Shown here: positions 62,522 to 64,000 of the stretch, one piece after another
Position numbering within the stretch: the stretch's first letter is position 1
Layout: each line of letters opens with the position of its first letter
Assembly (NCBI GenBank): GCA_024233135.1
Contig: JACKPZ010000010.1
Coordinates: forward strand, 62,001 to 126,000
DNA length: 64,000 nt
Source of the DNA: Akkermansiaceae bacterium
Lineage (GTDB): Bacteria > Verrucomicrobiota > Verrucomicrobiia > Verrucomicrobiales > Akkermansiaceae
Direction of reading: 5' to 3'
Position numbers and translations under genes: made by a program
The notes under the pieces: model-generated
The model's input: the letters and a program-made list of their open reading frames with translations, nothing else
Told to the model about the DNA's origin: nothing
Database searches by the model: none

Positions 62522-64000
62522 ATGAAGCCGCCGCCGATTCTCCTGCTGTTCGCCGTCGCGGCGCTGGCATGCCCGCGTGGCGGCGCGGCGACGGACCCGC
62601 GGACCACACTCGGCGACGAGGCGCTTGCCGCCGGCCTCTGGGATGTGGCCGCCTCGCACTACGACGAGCGGCTGAAGGACCCGGAACTCGCGCCCGCCGA
62701 GCGTGCCGGACTGCTGGTGAAGATCGCGGAAACCCGCGTGCGCGCCGAACAACCCGCGGATGCGCTGGCGCTGCTAGATCAATCGGCCGCCAAGGACGCC
62801 CCCGGCGCGGAATTCTGGCGCGCGCAAGCAGTCGCCGGGACGGGCCGCTATTCCGAAGCGGTCGAGCTTTTCGGCAAGGTGCTGGAAAACAAGGACGCTC
62901 CGCACCGCGCCTCCGCCGCCTTCACCCGCGCGAACCTGCTGCTCGCACTGGATCGTCCGGAGGAGGCTCTGACGACGCTTTCCCAAATCACCGGCGGGGC
63001 GGACGCCGCTTCCGCCCCGGAAGCCCGCCTTCGCAGCGTGGCCATCCTTCTCGATCTTCAGCGCCCGGACGAAGCCCGCGCCATGATGCCGGAGATTCCG
63101 GAGGATGAAACCGCCCTTCGTTCCTTCGCCACCCTGCTGGAAGCCCGGCTCCAGGCGGCGGAGGGTCACCCCGAAGCCGCGGCGGTTCTCTATCAGTCGC
63201 TGCTCGAAAACCCCACCGGCCAAACGTTGCGCCGCCACCATCTCGCGGTGCTCGGGCTGGCGGATGCGACCGCCGCGCTCGGCGACCCCGCGGCCGCCAC
63301 CAACGTGCTGCTTTCCTTCCTCCAGAAACACAGCGACCAACCGTTGCCGCTGCTGGCCGGCTTCTTCGAGCGCATCGTCGCGTGGATGCCGGAGCAACCG
63401 GCACCGAACGATCCGATCCTCGCACGACTCACGGAATGGGTGCCCGCGTTCGTCCCGCCGGCCACCGGCTTGATCGCCACGTATGGAAACGGCGCGCTCG
63501 GCGCGTGGCCAGGAGACAGCAAGGCCGGAGAACTCGCGGCTCACTCGATCTATGCCATCGCAATCGCGAAGTCCCGCATCGGAACACCCGAGGACCGCGC
63601 CGCGGCATACCGCCTGCTCGAACGGCTGAGGCTGCAGTTTCCCTCCCACCCGCTCGCCGGGCGCGCGCTCTATCAAGAGGCGGTGATGGCCATGGAAGAT
63701 GGCGATTCCGCACGCGCCGCCGCCATTCTCGCATCGTTGCAGGAATTCGCCTCCTCACCCGGTTTGCGCGGCCGAGCGGCGTTTCTCGACGCCATCCGGT
63801 CCTACCGGCAGGGCGATCTCGCCGCCGCGCGCGAATGGTTCACAAAAGCGGCGGGTGACCTTACCGGCGACGACGCCGCCAGCGCGCGCTTCAACTCGGC
63901 GATCTCCGCGTTCGAGAGCGACGGGCAGGCCTCGCTGACGATCGCCCAGGAGGACGCGGAGTCCCCCGCCCTGTCGGCGGACCTCTCGCTGGAGCGGGCG
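62522..64000 (+). CDS. Secreted TPR-repeat protein, C-terminus beyond window
   Basis: At least 493 aa; the frame runs open to the last base, so the gene continues outside. ATG 62522 starts a signal peptide (MKPPPILLLFAVAALACPRGGAA) with a Cys at position 17 that could be a lipidation site (ALAC). The remainder is Ala/Leu/Glu-rich helical repeats of about 34 residues (AERAGLLVKIAETRVRAEQP, GRYSEAVELFGKVLEN, DRPEEALTTLSQI), that is, tetratricopeptide repeats, from about residue 30 on. TPR proteins of this kind scaffold envelope complexes; no specific partner is known. It is 72 bp downstream of upp on the same strand. Confidence 0.8.
   Translation, partial: MKPPPILLLFAVAALACPRGGAATDPRTTLGDEALAAGLWDVAASHYDERLKDPELAPAERAGLLVKIAETRVRAEQPADALALLDQSAAKDAPGAEFWRAQAVAGTGRYSEAVELFGKVLENKDAPHRASAAFTRANLLLALDRPEEALTTLSQITGGADAASAPEARLRSVAILLDLQRPDEARAMMPEIPEDETALRSFATLLEARLQAAEGHPEAAAVLYQSLLENPTGQTLRRHHLAVLGLADATAALGDPAAATNVLLSFLQKHSDQPLPLLAGFFERIVAWMPEQPAPNDPILARLTEWVPAFVPPATGLIATYGNGALGAWPGDSKAGELAAHSIYAIAIAKSRIGTPEDRAAAYRLLERLRLQFPSHPLAGRALYQEAVMAMEDGDSARAAAILASLQEFASSPGLRGRAAFLDAIRSYRQGDLAAAREWFTKAAGDLTGDDAASARFNSAISAFESDGQASLTIAQEDAESPALSADLSLERA

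Overview
The window looks like chromosomal DNA of a high-GC member of the Verrucomicrobiota, probably near Luteolibacter/Haloferula. This is inferred from the gene content and was not tested phylogenetically. Supporting signs are a large secreted protein with autotransporter-associated beta-strand repeats and no barrel, several LamG/thrombospondin-3 proteins, many secreted GH2/GH43/GH127-type enzymes, no SusC/SusD pair, few Shine-Dalgarno sequences, and a large protein resembling PPi-dependent PEP carboxykinase. No phage, IS transposase or CRISPR array was seen.

Bases 1-11.7 kb hold the 3' part of a GH2 glycosidase, a 1662-aa beta-strand-repeat surface protein ending in a good terminator, and a 1572-aa secreted zinc metalloprotease with three LamG modules. 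Bases 11.7-19.7 kb form an alpha-mannan/mannoprotein locus: GH76 endo-mannanase (+), converging on a minus-strand group of GH43, GH92 alpha-mannosidase, FucP-type MFS transporter and GH125 exo-alpha-1,6-mannosidase. An exact 497-bp tandem duplication lies at the MFS/GH125 boundary and creates a chimeric reading frame. Bases 19.8-29.6 kb hold a BspA-type LRR protein, two more GH2 enzymes, a propeller-like secreted protein and an orphan C-terminal fragment.

Bases 29.9-45.5 kb look like an L-arabinose-containing glycan locus. An AraR-like GntR/LacI regulator precedes a tight run of GH127 beta-L-arabinofuranosidase, metallopeptidase, GH43, metallopeptidase and GH146-like beta-L-arabinofuranosidase, then a 1417-aa secreted protein. 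A palindrome resembling the AraR operator lies between regulator and operon. Alternation of beta-L-arabinofuranosidases with proteases suggests a system for arabinosylated plant glycoproteins (extensin/AGP type). A GH43_24-like exo-beta-1,3-galactanase at 52.9 kb would fit the same diet.

Bases 45.6-64 kb are mostly housekeeping or unknown: an anchored hypothetical protein, an M24 peptidase, a tRNA-Leu with the uncommon anticodon AAG, a three-gene Fe3+/putrescine-type ABC transporter, the GH43_24-like gene, a membrane protein, the PPi-PEPCK-like gene, a coiled-coil membrane protein, a sigma-54 response regulator, uracil phosphoribosyltransferase, and a TPR protein running off the end.
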